Origin: Clostridiales bacterium
Lineage (GTDB): Bacteria; Bacillota; Clostridia; Saccharofermentanales; Saccharofermentanaceae
Assembly (NCBI GenBank): GCA_017509245.1
Contig: JAFWQC010000069.1
Span: 1-64,000, forward strand
Length of the DNA: 64,000 nt
Direction of reading: 5' to 3'
This document shows positions 17,645 to 26,701 of this stretch, in pieces (within the stretch, counting starts at the first letter, position 1; the number at the start of each line of letters is the position of its first letter). Both the position numbers and the translations under genes were made by a program. Under the pieces are notes generated by a model. That model did no database searches. It had not been told where the DNA came from and saw only the letters and a program-made list of their open reading frames with translations.

Positions 17645-17989
17645 TCAATCTTCCCCATGCTTCTCGTGTCTGAGTCTGCCTCTTTCCTTATGTGAGTAAT
17701 TATCTTGCCGCCATCTCTTAATCGATGCAGCATCAGGAGGCAGATCCTTTGCCTTCCAATAAACTTCATAAGGTGTATCCGGTCTTGTAGAGCAAAACGG
17801 GCATTTAGGATTGCTGCATGGCTCTGTATACCACTCATTGCAGTAGATACATGCCCAATCATCATATTCTTCAATAAAGATCTTCCCCAATTGCCCACAC
17901 TTAGGACACGGGATATCAGAGAAAGATCCTATTCGTTTCCAAATAGCTATAGCCTGTCTGTTTTTTGTATAGTGGTCTTTATTTTTCAT
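17645..17989 (-). CDS. zinc-ribbon protein of unknown function
   Basis: 114 residues. Three cysteine pairs, CPKCG near residue 28, CIYC near residue 47 and the C-x4-CPFC cluster near residues 58-66, form one or two zinc ribbons. The C-terminal half is basic. No family recognised. It is the last gene of a three-gene minus-strand islet, 16 bases after the gene at 18006-18623, and the islet is bounded by the two hairpin elements. Confidence 0.7.
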   Translation of the reverse strand: MKNKDHYTKNRQAIAIWKRIGSFSDIPCPKCGQLGKIFIEEYDDWACIYCNEWYTEPCSNPKCPFCSTRPDTPYEVYWKAKDLPPDAASIKRWRQDNYSHKERGRLRHEKHGED

Positions 17990-18005
17990 GTTTTTCGAAG
18001 TTCGT

Positions 18006-18623
18006 TTAATTCGGTAATTTATTAGCTAACCAACTGCTATATTCTGTTTCATCGTACTGAAGGGTATCGAGGCGTATGATACCATTTCTTTTTTCCAGAA
18101 CAGGATACTTTCCACCTTCAATATAATTCACAGAAGAATAAGCGATCTCGTTATCATTCCCAACAGGTTCATATTTCATATAAACAATCTGATTTCTGTT
18201 AACCATGTACTCTTCACTGATACCACTGTCTGAATACACCGTCACATACGTATATGTCGGATATGAGCCTCCCATAGCGGTATACGGGAAAAGGTAAAAC
18301 TTGTTCTGAGCAGTGAAGGCTTGGTGAATAACGTCTATACGGCCATTAACATAATTCTCAATCTGCCGAACTGTTCCGTCCTTCTCCCTGAATATCTTTA
18401 AATACTTCTTGCAATTTGCTCTTAATGAATCGCTTTCGTTTATCTTATACTTCTTCCTTCTGAACATTTCATAATAGCCTTGCAGATAACCAATGAACTC
18501 TTGATTCTTTTTGGACATATACGAGATTTTTAATGTATCGGTATTCAGTTTAACAAAACCTGTGTTTTTTCTGAGTTCATTACACTCACGAATCAATTTG
18601 ATCAAATAGGATTCTTCTATCAT
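18006..18623 (-). CDS. hypothetical protein of hairpin-bounded islet
   Basis: About 205 residues from MIEESYLIKLIREC (an upstream start at 18641 is also possible). Mostly helical in the first half and beta-rich in the second half (FYLFPYTAMGGSYPTYTYVTVY). No signal peptide or membrane segment; no family recognised. It sits between the zinc-ribbon gene and the 396-residue gene, all on one strand and lower in GC than the surrounding genes, which suggests acquired DNA. Confidence 0.65.
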   Translation of the reverse strand: MIEESYLIKLIRECNELRKNTGFVKLNTDTLKISYMSKKNQEFIGYLQGYYEMFRRKKYKINESDSLRANCKKYLKIFREKDGTVRQIENYVNGRIDVIHQAFTAQNKFYLFPYTAMGGSYPTYTYVTVYSDSGISEEYMVNRNQIVYMKYEPVGNDNEIAYSSVNYIEGGKYPVLEKRNGIIRLDTLQYDETEYSSWLANKLPN

Positions 18624-18698
18624 ATCGTCACCTATACCCACATTTTAATTTGCATCAATGCAAATGCATCTTTTTACTGCTGATTAATCATTCTAAGT

Positions 18699-19889
18699 CT
18701 AAAGATCAAACAGTTTATCCCTCTTCGCCGAATCTACCGCTCCGGATTCGAAATAGTTGGGATTATAAAGAACCATTCCTATTTCTTTTCCTGACAAGAA
18801 GAAGTGCAGTTCTGTGTTCATATCCATCTCATTGATTCCGGAATATACTCGTTTACTTTTACGAATAAACCTGTCGGTCATAACGCTTCGCGGTATAATT
18901 CTTTCTTTGTCATGGTACACAACTTTTATCTCATCATAGTTTTCAGGAAAGGTAAGTTCTTTGCTGTTCAACTTAACAAAATTTACTGAGTAGCCATTAT
19001 CTTTCTTTTCAAGCACGCCTTCATCAGCAAGCTTTTCACATATAAGCCGGCAATCGTCCTGATTGATTCCCAGAACGCCCCGGAACTCTCCATCATGCCA
19101 AAGTGCATTAGACATTTTATATGGATCAACTCGGGAACACCATACATTACTTCCACCGAAATCCCAACCGCAAATCTCCCTGCCACTCTCATATACTGAG
19201 CATCCAACTCCATGGAAAACGTAAGTAAGGCTTCCTATTGCTATTTCATTCCCATGAGAAACTACATAATCATGCAATGTAGATACATCAAAAACATCTT
19301 CATTACATTCATCATTAAGATATTCAACCAGATCACGGCATTTTCGGGTAACCACATCAAGATATTTACAGAGTATTTTCTTATTGTAATTCACAAACAC
19401 TTCCCGGTAATTTGAGTTTTCCTCCTGCCATGGATCGCCAAAGGTCTCAAGCCCTAATTCACCGCTGATACATAGTGTGTCTTGATTATTCTCAAGCTGC
19501 ATGCTTATCTCGGAATTAGTTGTCAATGTGATGTCGTAATTAGGATGCTGTAAGACTATTCTCCCGTTTTCTTTAACAGAAACAATCTTAAACTCTCCGA
19601 CAAAAGCGGGATTCATGTTCCCGCCATTGGGATCCCTTAATCTGAAAAATGTTTCCCCGTTAGATTCATGTAAATTCTCGTAAATGATACAGAGATACCC
19701 TTCAATATAATCTCCGGGCTTGATCTTCTTATAAACACCATATTTGTGTTCATCTTCATGATCAAAATAGTAGTCGTTTATAACCACAGGCAACAAAACA
19801 TCTGCTTCAACATCTCGAACCAAAGCGAATGTCTCCATATCGAATTCGTCTGTATAACGGCAATCTATTATTTGAAATGTCCTGAACAT
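18699..19889 (-). CDS. hypothetical protein, possible DUF6896-like C-terminal part
   Basis: 396 residues, no signal peptide. The first 150 residues are beta-rich with the look of an OB/beta-barrel domain. Around residues 190-255 the stretch RDLVEYLNDE ... SLTYVFHGVGCSVYESGREICGWDF resembles the helix plus Y-x-FHG-x-GC core that I associate with DUF6896, a family often found near polymorphic toxin systems. That match is from memory and tentative. First gene of the low-GC islet between the hairpin elements. Confidence 0.6.
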   Translation of the reverse strand: MFRTFQIIDCRYTDEFDMETFALVRDVEADVLLPVVINDYYFDHEDEHKYGVYKKIKPGDYIEGYLCIIYENLHESNGETFFRLRDPNGGNMNPAFVGEFKIVSVKENGRIVLQHPNYDITLTTNSEISMQLENNQDTLCISGELGLETFGDPWQEENSNYREVFVNYNKKILCKYLDVVTRKCRDLVEYLNDECNEDVFDVSTLHDYVVSHGNEIAIGSLTYVFHGVGCSVYESGREICGWDFGGSNVWCSRVDPYKMSNALWHDGEFRGVLGINQDDCRLICEKLADEGVLEKKDNGYSVNFVKLNSKELTFPENYDEIKVVYHDKERIIPRSVMTDRFIRKSKRVYSGINEMDMNTELHFFLSGKEIGMVLYNPNYFESGAVDSAKRDKLFDL

Positions 19890-19999
19890 AATATATCGAT
19901 ATCAATTTAAGTGCACTAAAAAAACAAAGTTCATCACTATTATACAATTATAATTTTGTGATAAATGTTATGAAGTTAAAAATACACCTTTCACTTAGA
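19890..19999. other. AT-rich upstream region of the islet
   Basis: No gene or RNA is supported here. It precedes the 396-residue gene and probably contains its promoter; no single -35/-10 pair stands out. Confidence 0.4.
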
Positions 20000-20124
20000 A
20001 GCGGCGAAGAGTTCAAGCTTATCGACTAATTTTTTTATTGCTCGAAAACAGAACACCACTTGTCTTGCGAGTTCCGCAGGCGTTTTAGCGCCGAGGACCT
20101 GTCTGAAGCAAGACAAGTGGTGTT
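20000..20124. repeat. hairpin element, copy 2 (centre inverted)
   Basis: Begins with nine codons plus stop (SGEEFKLID) matching the 3' end of the lipoprotein gene at 17526, but with no gene body before it, so it is the scar of a second copy. The arms at 20052-20068 and 20108-20124 are a perfect 17-bp inverted repeat. The 39-bp centre (20069-20107) is inverted relative to copy 1 while the outside sequence keeps its orientation. Confidence 0.85.
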
Positions 20125-20201
20125 CCTTTTATAGGAATTTCAATTAATGTTCCAGTATTCTCTATCTTATTTCCTAAGTCTCAAAGCTGTGAATATCACA
20201 C

Positions 20202-21278
20202 TTATTTAAACTCAATCTTAAAACCACCCCATTCAAGAGGATCAAAAGCCTCATGGTCCATTTCTCCTGCAGAATCGATGTGAAAACCTAATGGTTCAAA
20301 TGTATAGCTCTTAGAATATGGATCAAGGCCTTCCAAATCTGCCGTTGAAATCCACATACACTCTTCACCATTATCGTTCATGTGATTACCGGAAACCCCA
20401 ACATTTGCGCTGTTTCCACTGCTATCGGTAATACGGTATTTTACGATATCGCCAATGTAGTTCGAAGAATCATTCAATCGATAGACGATATTTATGTCGA
20501 ACGTCGATGGTGCGACAGTTATGCTTATATCTGCAACTCCACCTTCAACAGGATAATTATCCTCTCGCAGCTGACGCATATCACTTGGTTTTTCAAATTC
20601 AAAACTCAACTTCTGCTCAGCTATCGTCTCAACCTCATAGTCATCTGGAACAACATAATTTACAGGCATTACTTTGTATCGATTCAGTTTCAGACGGAAT
20701 GATACAGTTACTTTCCCTGAACTGGTATCCGCATTTGAGAGATCAACACAGCAGATGTATTGTCCAGTATACTTCCCGGTGTTTTTTTCCCAGCATCCAT
20801 CTTCATACAAATGGCAATCCGTACCATTCACATCAGCGTGGTCACTACTTTCGACCAACAGGTTACCGGCATCGATTACCTTCTGTGGAGCAGTTGCCGT
20901 AAAGTATAAAGTTGCTCCATCATACCAGTATTCGTCAATTGTCCAAAGAGGGCCGTAGTCTTCACCCTCAACTTGACAGATTGTTATCTCATTCTCCGAG
21001 GGGATATCCAATCTCCCGGTTACTTCTTCCTCAGGCATAAACCCGGATAGAAATCCTGCGAGTCCGCCGCTCGCTGCCCATACTACACCGCCACCTATAA
21101 GTACAACTGCGACTATAGCCGCTGCCGCTACTGCCGGGCTCTTGAAAAATCTTCTTCGAACATTATTGTTTTTGCTCATTCTGCTTTCCTCCTGAATTTG
21201 GGCAAAAGCTTCCTGAGCCTTTTCCTGAACTATATCAGGCACGTTTATTTCTTTCACTGCTTGACTAAAATCCTTCAT
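20202..21278 (-). CDS. DUF4179-like membrane-anchored sigma-factor partner
   Basis: About 358 residues from MKDFSQAV, chosen for the AAGGAG site and its position 4 bases after the sigma-factor stop. A cytoplasmic N-terminus of about 50 residues precedes one membrane helix (AVAAAAIVAVVLIGGGVVWA) and a large extracellular beta-rich domain. This layout is typical of DUF4179 proteins encoded next to ECF sigma factors in Clostridia, proposed to act as anti-sigma factors. It has no zinc-type HxxxCxxC motif. The outside domain probably senses an envelope signal. Confidence 0.78.
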   Translation of the reverse strand: MKDFSQAVKEINVPDIVQEKAQEAFAQIQEESRMSKNNNVRRRFFKSPAVAAAAIVAVVLIGGGVVWAASGGLAGFLSGFMPEEEVTGRLDIPSENEITICQVEGEDYGPLWTIDEYWYDGATLYFTATAPQKVIDAGNLLVESSDHADVNGTDCHLYEDGCWEKNTGKYTGQYICCVDLSNADTSSGKVTVSFRLKLNRYKVMPVNYVVPDDYEVETIAEQKLSFEFEKPSDMRQLREDNYPVEGGVADISITVAPSTFDINIVYRLNDSSNYIGDIVKYRITDSSGNSANVGVSGNHMNDNGEECMWISTADLEGLDPYSKSYTFEPLGFHIDSAGEMDHEAFDPLEWGGFKIEFK

Positions 21279-21282
21279 ATGA

Positions 21283-21798
21283 TTACTCCTTGCCAATGTC
21301 AAAATATCTGCCCAACTGCTCCCTGCCTCTTGAAAGCCTTGTTTGAATAGTGCTTACAGGGGTATTGAGTATAGCTGCAATTTCTTTAGTGCTATAACCA
21401 TCTCCATAAAACATCATGATTGGCAATCTGTATTTTTCATCCAGTTGCTCTAAGGCTTCCTTTAATTCCAAATTGCTTTCATCCTCATGAAAGGCAAGTT
21501 CTTCATGCTCACTGATATCTACAGTTTCTATTCTCTGATTTCTGATATCGTGGCACTTGTTGATCAGGATCCTTGTCATCCATGTCTTAAAAAGCTTGTT
21601 ATCCCGAAGGGAACTCAGCCGTTCCCAACATGCAAGGATAGTTTCCTGTATCGCATCTGCAGCATCCGCATCATTCATCAGTATTGCGACCGCTGTTCGA
21701 TACATATCCTTCATATAAAGGTTCATTAATTCAGTAAAGGCTTCAGGATCCCGCCCTTTTGCCCTTTGTATCAATATGAAGTTTTCTGTATTACTCAT
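21283..21798 (-). CDS. ECF-type RNA polymerase sigma factor
   Basis: 171 residues with sigma region 2 (MNLYMKDMYRTAVAILMNDADAADAIQETILACWERL, about 24-60) and region 4 (LPIMMFYGDGYSTKEIAAILNTPVSTIQTRLSRGREQL, about 128-165). It lacks regions 1 and 3, as in the extracytoplasmic function group. It directs transcription of a small stress or envelope regulon and is held back by the downstream membrane partner. The two genes form one operon. Confidence 0.93.
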   Translation of the reverse strand: MSNTENFILIQRAKGRDPEAFTELMNLYMKDMYRTAVAILMNDADAADAIQETILACWERLSSLRDNKLFKTWMTRILINKCHDIRNQRIETVDISEHEELAFHEDESNLELKEALEQLDEKYRLPIMMFYGDGYSTKEIAAILNTPVSTIQTRLSRGREQLGRYFDIGKE

Positions 21799-22080
21799 TA
21801 AACTTCGACTCCTGTGCGCACATTGTTGTAAAGCATCGCTCAGAGCGTCCTCCGATTTTGCTCTACATTATATTAGACGGAAATCTCGCTCCAAAAATCC
21901 CATTTAGAAATATAAAATTAAGTTTTTATATCTGCAATGACTTATATTGGTTTTCAGGAACGTTTTCAACAACAATACCAACTGGGTTAAAAACTAGTAT
22001 TACATAAGACAAGAATAGTATTAATTCTGCGAAGATCAAAAACAAAAACACTGAAAACATAATAAATATGCTTATCAGAA

Positions 22081-22251
22081 ATATATGGGAGATATATTTG
22101 CTCGATTAGACATTATCGCCTCAAACACACTTTTCAAATTGCACTAAACGGTAAATTAGTCAACGCAAATCTTGATGCACACGACAGTTGGTTACTGTTC
22201 GGACATCTAATTCAGATTAATGCGAGACATTATTCAATTTTTGACAGGTAA
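22081..22251 (+). pseudogene. C-terminal remnant of a tyrosine integrase
   Basis: The frame reads ...YRLKHTFQIALNGKL...WLLFGHLIQINARHYSIFDR then stops. It aligns with the end of the intact integrase at 29372-30673 (HNHAFRVAFNARL...LGHSMQTNERHYSFSDR). It keeps the FGH histidine and the RHY tyrosine but has lost the HxxR arginine (now Q) and everything before. It is followed by a hairpin and a copy of the tRNA-Arg 3' end, exactly as the intact gene is, so it is the tail of an older element. Confidence 0.82.
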
Positions 22252-22372
22252 AAAGTCGGAAGAATCAATGGAGTACTTAATCAGCACAATGATAAATAGG
22301 ACCCGGAAGTTGTTTTATTTCTACTTTGGGAGAAAGAAAAAGGGCTCAGAAAGCTCTGAAAACCTTTATCAT

Positions 22373-22417
22373 TGGTGATCGTGAGCGGATTCGAACCGCT
22401 GGCCTACCGCTTAGGAG
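22373..22417. repeat. att site A: copy of the tRNA-Arg(CCT) 3' end
   Basis: 45 bases identical to the 3' part of the tRNA-Arg gene at 30765-30809. The bases that follow (CGTCAAAAGAACA...) differ from the tRNA but resemble those after site B. It marks the junction between the oldest element remnant and the next one. Confidence 0.88.
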
Positions 22418-22588
22418 CGTCAAAAGAACAACTAAAAACATTGAAAGGACGGCATTTCTGGGCTATTCCTTTTAATCTTAAACCACTTTTCAAGCTTGCT
22501 TGATCAAAATATTGATCTGTAACCACCTGTAACCACTTTTCGTCCAAGCAAAAAGGGTCCAGAAAAAAACTGAACCCCTTGCAAATAC
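22418..22588. mobile_element. 171-bp remnant of a second integrated element
   Basis: Bounded by att sites A and B. Its left end (CATTGAAAGGACGG) resembles the left end of the complete element after site B, and its right end has a hairpin (AGGGTCCAG...CTGAACCCCTT) before the att site, like the other two. The interior with its genes has been lost. No coding capacity remains. Confidence 0.65.
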
Positions 22589-22633
22589 TGGTGATCGTGA
22601 GCGGATTCGAACCGCTGGCCTACCGCTTAGGAG
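22589..22633. repeat. att site B: left end of the complete element
   Basis: 45 bases identical to sites A and C. With the copy in the tRNA gene it brackets the 8.1-kb complete element (22634-30764). Confidence 0.88.
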
Positions 22634-22722
22634 CGTCCAAAGAACATCTAATAACATTGAAAGGACAGGGTTTCCGGGCTTCACGTTCCTTTTTTAAGCC
22701 ACTCTTCAGCCACTTATTAAAG

Positions 22723-25095
22723 CTATATTCTTTCATTCATGACAGTCCTTGCCCTGTCATTCATTATCTTGATGACTTCATCAAGGGATTTATCTCCGGC
22801 TAAATAAGGCTGGATCTCTTCAAAGACAATAATATCGATATCTGCATCGGACTTATAGATGTGATCTAACGACTCAGCAACTTTTTTCAAGGTGTTGAGA
22901 TCATCTTTCTTCGTATACAGGCTTGATTTGTCAGCACCGGTCTGCCAACTGTATTCCAGATCTATTTGATGATTAAAGATATCAACGCAGTCTGCTCCAA
23001 CCTCATCAAATGCTTTTCGATTGAGCGGGAATTCATTCTGGAAAGTACCGGTCTGACTGCAAAGGCTCTTCTGAACATCTTCACTTAGAAGTGTTTCGAT
23101 AAATCTCCACGCACCTATTGGACATTTGGAACCTTGTGTCACTGATACAAAGCAACGTATATTTGCAGCTGGTCCGCGGCCATCAGCTGACGGGAATCCT
23201 ATCAGATCCGCATCACTATAACCGAATGGAGCACTTTTAATCTCACTGAACCAGCCAAGATAACCTTCAATACAAGTATTTTCGGAACAATTTGAGGATC
23301 GTGCGAAACTATTCCGATAATCATTAATCTCCACATCGTTAACATGATCACGGGTAAACTCTGCCATTGCTCTGAATCCCGTACAATCAAAGTTTACAGT
23401 ACCGTTCTGTTCGACAACGTCATATTGATAGTTTAAGCATTTGCCCATAAAACCTGTCCGGCTGTTAGAAACAACATTAAGGCCATTGCAATACGAATCT
23501 GTAAACTGACCGAATTGATCGAATGTCATTCCGTTACCCTCAAATCCGCATTTTGTTCTGTCTACGATAATTCCATCCAAAACGAACGACAACGGCATGG
23601 CATATAGACATCCGTCATTCTCACAAGCCTTGACGATGTTATCGAAAACCTGATTTTTCATTTTGCTGGATTCTAAGTAGGGCTTCAGATCCATCATGCA
23701 GTTGCCGTTATTTAACTGGCCGTAACTTGTCACGTAGAAAACCACATCCGGGCAGTCACCTGCCATAAGATCAACCATCATACGGTTTCCGACTTCACCT
23801 CTTGTATATATCTCAGGCTTATCAGATGTATATGCACTGCGCTCAGCATCAGTATAGATATTCGGTACTATCTTGATGTAATAGTCCTTATCCGTTCTGT
23901 TAAAAGTCCAAATAGCGGTATATATTACGTCCTTATAAAACCCATCTGTAGTTATGATCGTTTTCCCCGCATGAGGATTAGTTTTCGCTTTTGTGGCATT
24001 GTATATCTCAAATCCGCATCCGTCTTTTTCCGGCATATAATCCATTACGATAAATTCGGCTGATTCCTCATTTGCATTAGCAACATAACAGTATTTTTGG
24101 CCGGATGAAGCAAAGACAGCTCTGTTTATATCCATATTCTCGAGAAGAATAAGGTTGTTGAAACATTTTTTACCAAAGTCCGGAACTGCCACCGCATCCG
24201 GAGTAATAAAGTATATTTCTCCATTACTGCCCGTGTTGTACCGGATATCAGGTCTGTACCAGTTAAAATATGGTTTGATCCAGTCGTATTCCGAAGTATC
24301 CTTTGAGAGCTTCCCGGAGGTCACATCATAAAGGAAGTACTTCTGTGTCTGATAATCAAAAAACAACGCTTGAGTATCACTTACAGGCAGAAGATCAGAA
24401 ACATATCCTGAAAGATCCATTTCCAGTTCAGGACCGGGGTTATATATCGAAGTCTTGCCATCAGGTCCTACGCTGAGGATACAAAAGTTTTCATATAAGC
24501 TGACAAAAAGCTCGTTCTCACCGCATTTAACTCTATTAACACTAAACAAGTTATAACCGGAAGGCTTGCTGCTCTGAACGCTGTATGAAGCTGACAATTC
24601 TACTGTCCCATTCAAAAGATCCACGTCAAAGAGCATGATCGACATATCGCTCTGATTATCGATCTTTAATTTCAGCTTGCCATCCTGAATATAAAGATCG
24701 TATGCACCTCTGAATTCCGGCATGCTCAGGTCAGGGTATAACTCTTCTACTTTCGCAAAAAGATCCAATTCAGCGGTCCGGGTTCCTTCTCCGGAATATA
24801 GATACACTTCCACTATATCGGAGCCGATAACATTAAGAGCATAGACATAGCCATCTGAGATTTTTCCTATCGGATACTGGCTTATCTGATCTTCTGCAAA
24901 ATCATTTGTGTTTTCGCGCTTTACCTCACACTCCGTGACCTTACAATCGAACCATGGAGTATCTGCAGATACTTTCTCGCCACCCTCATCTACTTTTCTG
25001 CCAAAAGAACAACCAAAAAATGAGCCTGCAAGAACAGACACTGTTAAAAGCAGTGATAGTTTTCTGATAATAGTCTTTCTAATACATGCACTCAT
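22723..25095 (-). CDS. large lipoprotein with C-terminal solute-binding domain
   Basis: About 790 residues. A lipoprotein signal peptide ends at the lipobox FFGC (cysteine near residue 29). Residues 40-400 are beta-rich with recurring strands typical of a propeller-like domain. Residues 400-790 resemble family-1 extracellular solute-binding proteins (LMAGDCPDVVFYV; DLKPYLESSK; ACENDGCLYAMPLSF; GAWRFIETLLSEDVQ). Such proteins bind sugars for ABC transporters, but no permease genes lie nearby. It is cargo of the mobilizable element. ATG at 25095 is preferred over a TTG one codon earlier. Confidence 0.8.
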   Translation of the reverse strand: MSACIRKTIIRKLSLLLTVSVLAGSFFGCSFGRKVDEGGEKVSADTPWFDCKVTECEVKRENTNDFAEDQISQYPIGKISDGYVYALNVIGSDIVEVYLYSGEGTRTAELDLFAKVEELYPDLSMPEFRGAYDLYIQDGKLKLKIDNQSDMSIMLFDVDLLNGTVELSASYSVQSSKPSGYNLFSVNRVKCGENELFVSLYENFCILSVGPDGKTSIYNPGPELEMDLSGYVSDLLPVSDTQALFFDYQTQKYFLYDVTSGKLSKDTSEYDWIKPYFNWYRPDIRYNTGSNGEIYFITPDAVAVPDFGKKCFNNLILLENMDINRAVFASSGQKYCYVANANEESAEFIVMDYMPEKDGCGFEIYNATKAKTNPHAGKTIITTDGFYKDVIYTAIWTFNRTDKDYYIKIVPNIYTDAERSAYTSDKPEIYTRGEVGNRMMVDLMAGDCPDVVFYVTSYGQLNNGNCMMDLKPYLESSKMKNQVFDNIVKACENDGCLYAMPLSFVLDGIIVDRTKCGFEGNGMTFDQFGQFTDSYCNGLNVVSNSRTGFMGKCLNYQYDVVEQNGTVNFDCTGFRAMAEFTRDHVNDVEINDYRNSFARSSNCSENTCIEGYLGWFSEIKSAPFGYSDADLIGFPSADGRGPAANIRCFVSVTQGSKCPIGAWRFIETLLSEDVQKSLCSQTGTFQNEFPLNRKAFDEVGADCVDIFNHQIDLEYSWQTGADKSSLYTKKDDLNTLKKVAESLDHIYKSDADIDIIVFEEIQPYLAGDKSLDEVIKIMNDRARTVMNERI

Positions 25096-25269
25096 CAATC
25101 AATGATTTCCCAAAAGAAGCATGAGATTAATTACATTATGCCACTTACAGAAAATAGATTTATTACATTTTCGGATTTCTCACTAAATACGGACTGTAAA
25201 TTGGTGCCAAGCCCAGTACTTGTGAAGGATTCATTATGAAATTTTTGTTTTTTGCTTTAGACCACATAA

Positions 25270-25301
25270 TTTTGCCCTCTCCCATTCCTAGTAAGTGAAG
25301 G
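25270..25301. repeat. left direct repeat flanking the RNA pair
   Basis: TTTTGCCCTCTCCCATTCCT followed by AGTAAGTGAAGG resembles the sequence at 26547-26580 on the far side of the two RNA copies. Not perfect, but the similarity spans more than 30 bases. Confidence 0.5.
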
Positions 25302-25467
25302 TCGAAATAATTCCAAGGTCGTTTGGAATGTCATATAAGCCCCAAGGTGTTAAAAAGTGGTAACACCATGGGCCTAGTTTTATGACATTTTCAAAATTAT
25401 CGCCAAAATCGGGGGGCCAAAACGGGGGGCAATGTCCAGTAATAGTGAAGGGAGATTTATTTCGACC
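25300..25467. repeat. 11-bp inverted repeat upstream of RNA copy 1
   Basis: GGTCGAAATAA at 25300-25310 and TTATTTCGACC at 25457-25467 are perfect complements about 146 bases apart. No gene lies between. They may define one end of the RNA-bearing unit. Confidence 0.5.
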
Positions 25468-25492
25468 TTCTTCGGACACCCAGTTTAATACT

Positions 25493-25800
25493 GGACCGAA
25501 GGGTACGTTCCTTGTATCGGCGTTAAAATACCGAGCCAAGTTGACTTCGACCTCGCCATGACCTTCCATCCCGGAAGAGAGCGATAAAGGGGATAAGTCA
25601 GAATCAGGATTGCAACCTGAGGGAGGCGATGACAGATACAAAGGGATAATGATACTTCTGCGTAGTCACAGGCCGAGCGTTGAATCGGGATCAAAGTCCG
25701 CCCGAGAGCCGTCACACCCAATGAGCGCAGCGGGGAGCAATTCCACCGGGGTGAAATTCCCATGATCTCGTAACAGCAATGCGAGAGCCCTAAGGTCGAC
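25493..25800 (+). ncRNA. HEARO/omega-RNA-like structured RNA, copy 1
   Basis: About 305 nt closely matching copy 2. Terminal stem GACCGAAGGG with CCCTAAGGTC closes the unit. Inside are TCGG/CCGA, a CAGGATTGCAACCTG hairpin, GATACTTCTGCGTAGTC, GAGCGCAGCGG and GGTGAAATTCCCATG. These features, with their order, match my recollection of the HEARO RNA that guides IscB nucleases. Differences between copies fall in loops or are compensated in stems. No iscB gene adjoins. The guide of such an RNA would lie just 5' (before 25493). Strand and family are inferred; an Infernal search with the HEARO model would settle it. Confidence 0.68.
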
Positions 25801-26082
25801 TACTTTACTACTGCAAAAACGGATTTGGAAAAACCATTTCTATATGGTTACTCGGCTAAGCCTAATATTGCCAAATTAACAGTTAGCATACCAAAGTTCT
25901 TGTCAAACAGAGCTTGGGCAATTACTTGGTCTCGATTTGTAACCGTTTTGGGACAGATCGGGCCTTTTTATATTACATTTTCAGTTTTCCCCCAAAAACA
26001 CCCCTGACAAAACGGCTTCTCAGTTCAGTAAAGGTGAGGAGAGAGTTTTTCACTCTTCACCGGACCTTGACAACTGAATATT

Positions 26083-26390
26083 ACCAAGCCGTAAGGAACG
26101 TTACTTGTACTGGAGTTAAAATTCCAAGCCAAGTTGACTTCGACCGCGCGAAGACCTTCCGAAAGGGGGAGAGCGATAACGGGGATGAGTCAGAATCAGG
26201 ATTGCAACCTGAGGGAGGCGATGACAGGTACAAAGTGATAATGATACTTCTGCGTAGTCACAGGCTGAGCGTTGAAGCGGGATTTGTCCTCCCGTGAGCC
26301 GTCGCACCCAATGAGCGCAGCGGAGCAAAAAAGCCACCGGGGTGAGAGTCCCATGATCTCGTAGTCAGCAATGCGAGAGCCTTATGGTCT
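26083..26390 (+). ncRNA. HEARO/omega-RNA-like structured RNA, copy 2
   Basis: Second copy, 283 bases after the first. The closing stem has changed to CCGTAAGG with CCTTATGG, and the next stem from TCGG/CCGA to CTGG/CCAA, so a C-G pair became T-A with pairing kept. The core (GTCAGAATCAGGATTGCAACC onward) is nearly identical. A strong hairpin (GGTGAGGAGAGAG with CTCTTCACC, 26033-26061) lies upstream where a guide or promoter would sit. Both copies are followed by CTACTACTG...AAAAACGGATTT. Open frames across it are chance frames on both strands. Confidence 0.68.
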
Positions 26391-26546
26391 ATTGTTCTAC
26401 TACTGTTAAAAACGGATTTTTGCAGCATAAAATACCTGCTAGCTAAAAACACCGTTTTTGACAAATGTCGGATTAAAATGGTCAATTTATGTCAGATTTA
26501 AGACTTCTTGTATCAGATTTCAGGTTTCTTGCGTTTTTTATGTCCA

Positions 26547-26580
26547 ATTTGCCCCTCTCCCACTGCTTATAAGTAGAGGG
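26547..26580. repeat. right direct repeat flanking the RNA pair
   Basis: ATTTGCCCCTCTCCCACTGC followed by TTATAAGTAGAGGG resembles 25270-25301. It can also fold on itself (CCCTCT with AGAGGG), and lies just before the replication ATPase gene, where it may serve as a terminator or leader hairpin. Confidence 0.5.
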
Positions 26581-26701
26581 ACATATATTTTGGTCACCGA
26601 TCCTCATGGCTATTAAAACAATAATACCCTCTTTTACATAGCGGTTGTTCACGAATGAACGGCCGCTTTTTTATTCCACTTTTAAGAAAGGAGTTATGCC
26701 T

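Noticed and set aside
22373..22633. Two extra tRNA-Arg genes
   Set aside because: Only the last 45 bases are present at both sites; there is no acceptor or D arm, so they are att copies.
25288..26485. Several short frames across the RNA copies
   Set aside because: They occur in parallel on both copies only because the RNA is duplicated; none has a ribosome site or a family match.
25270..26580. Group II intron pair
   Set aside because: No domain V signature and no reverse transcriptase; the conserved core and stems fit HEARO better.
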